The position numbers were made by a program, and so were the translations under genes. The notes under the pieces are model-generated. The model did not search any database, was not told the origin of the DNA, and saw nothing but the letters and a program-made list of their open reading frames with translations. Positions 63,938 to 64,000 of a stretch of DNA of 64,000 bases are shown piece by piece (the first letter of the stretch is position 1; each line of letters starts with the position of its first letter). The stretch is from Cristatella mucedo (taxonomy: Eukaryota > Bryozoa > Phylactolaemata > Cristatellidae), in NCBI GenBank assembly GCA_009760855.2, contig WPIO01000288.1:1-64000 (forward strand), written 5' to 3'.

Positions 63938-64000
<63 letters not shown>
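63882..64000 (+). repeat. (GA)n microsatellite, runs off the window
   Basis: GAGA repeat with a few GGGA and ACAGG interruptions, becoming pure at the edge. The true length is unknown. Confidence 0.96.

Overview
This is animal (metazoan) nuclear DNA. It has roughly 40% GC, large introns with canonical GT-AG splice sites, tRNA-derived SINEs, simple repeats and dozens of fragments of L2/CR1-type non-LTR retrotransposons (LINEs). There is no bacterial-style gene packing. I cannot name the species. The LINE and SINE content and the style of the immunoglobulin-domain gene suggest a non-vertebrate animal, but that is a guess.

The only host gene I can support runs on the minus strand from beyond the right edge (5' end missing) to a stop codon at 19585. 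Five exons were found by eye: 60011-59655 (Ig domain 1), 48561-48283 (Ig domain 2), 30048-29668 (Ig domain 3 plus transmembrane helix), 29562-29541 (a 22-nt microexon) and 19891-19585 (cytoplasmic tail and stop). All splice phases agree (1-1, 1-1, 1-1, 1-2, 2-end). The joined coding sequence is a whole number of codons (448 residues, signal peptide missing). The product looks like a type I membrane receptor of the V-C2-C2 kind. Its tail carries one sequence matching the ITIM consensus, one resembling an ITSM, and a third YxxI site. This is the best candidate for an undescribed system in the window: a putative adhesion or recognition receptor with inhibitory-type signalling motifs.

Nearly everything else is repeats. 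Two LINE families dominate. Family A has a 3' tail of ACATT repeats. It has one almost complete copy (15452-18944, + strand) with endonuclease and reverse transcriptase domains, broken by one nonsense codon and one frameshift. Family B has a tail of ATT repeats after a conserved CGCTTTATCAAGTGCA end and is present in more than 30 pieces. The families are nested in each other in both directions: A inside B at 15346-19262 and 39297-42200, and B inside A at 60604-63548. A is also inside A at 33515-35432. One B copy (37742-42200) has the layout of a twin-priming 5' inversion. A tRNA-derived SINE occurs about six times. Microsatellites include (CA)n, (AT)n and (GA)n; one (GA)n tract sits exactly inside a LINE B tail.

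Layout: 1-19 kb lies downstream of the receptor gene (repeats and unassigned sequence, plus the best LINE A copy). 19.6-60.0 kb is the receptor gene with introns of about 9.6 kb, 0.1 kb, 18.2 kb and 11.1 kb filled with LINE copies. 60-64 kb is upstream intron or flank holding a decayed LINE A copy and a long (GA)n run. Family names A and B are labels used only here.
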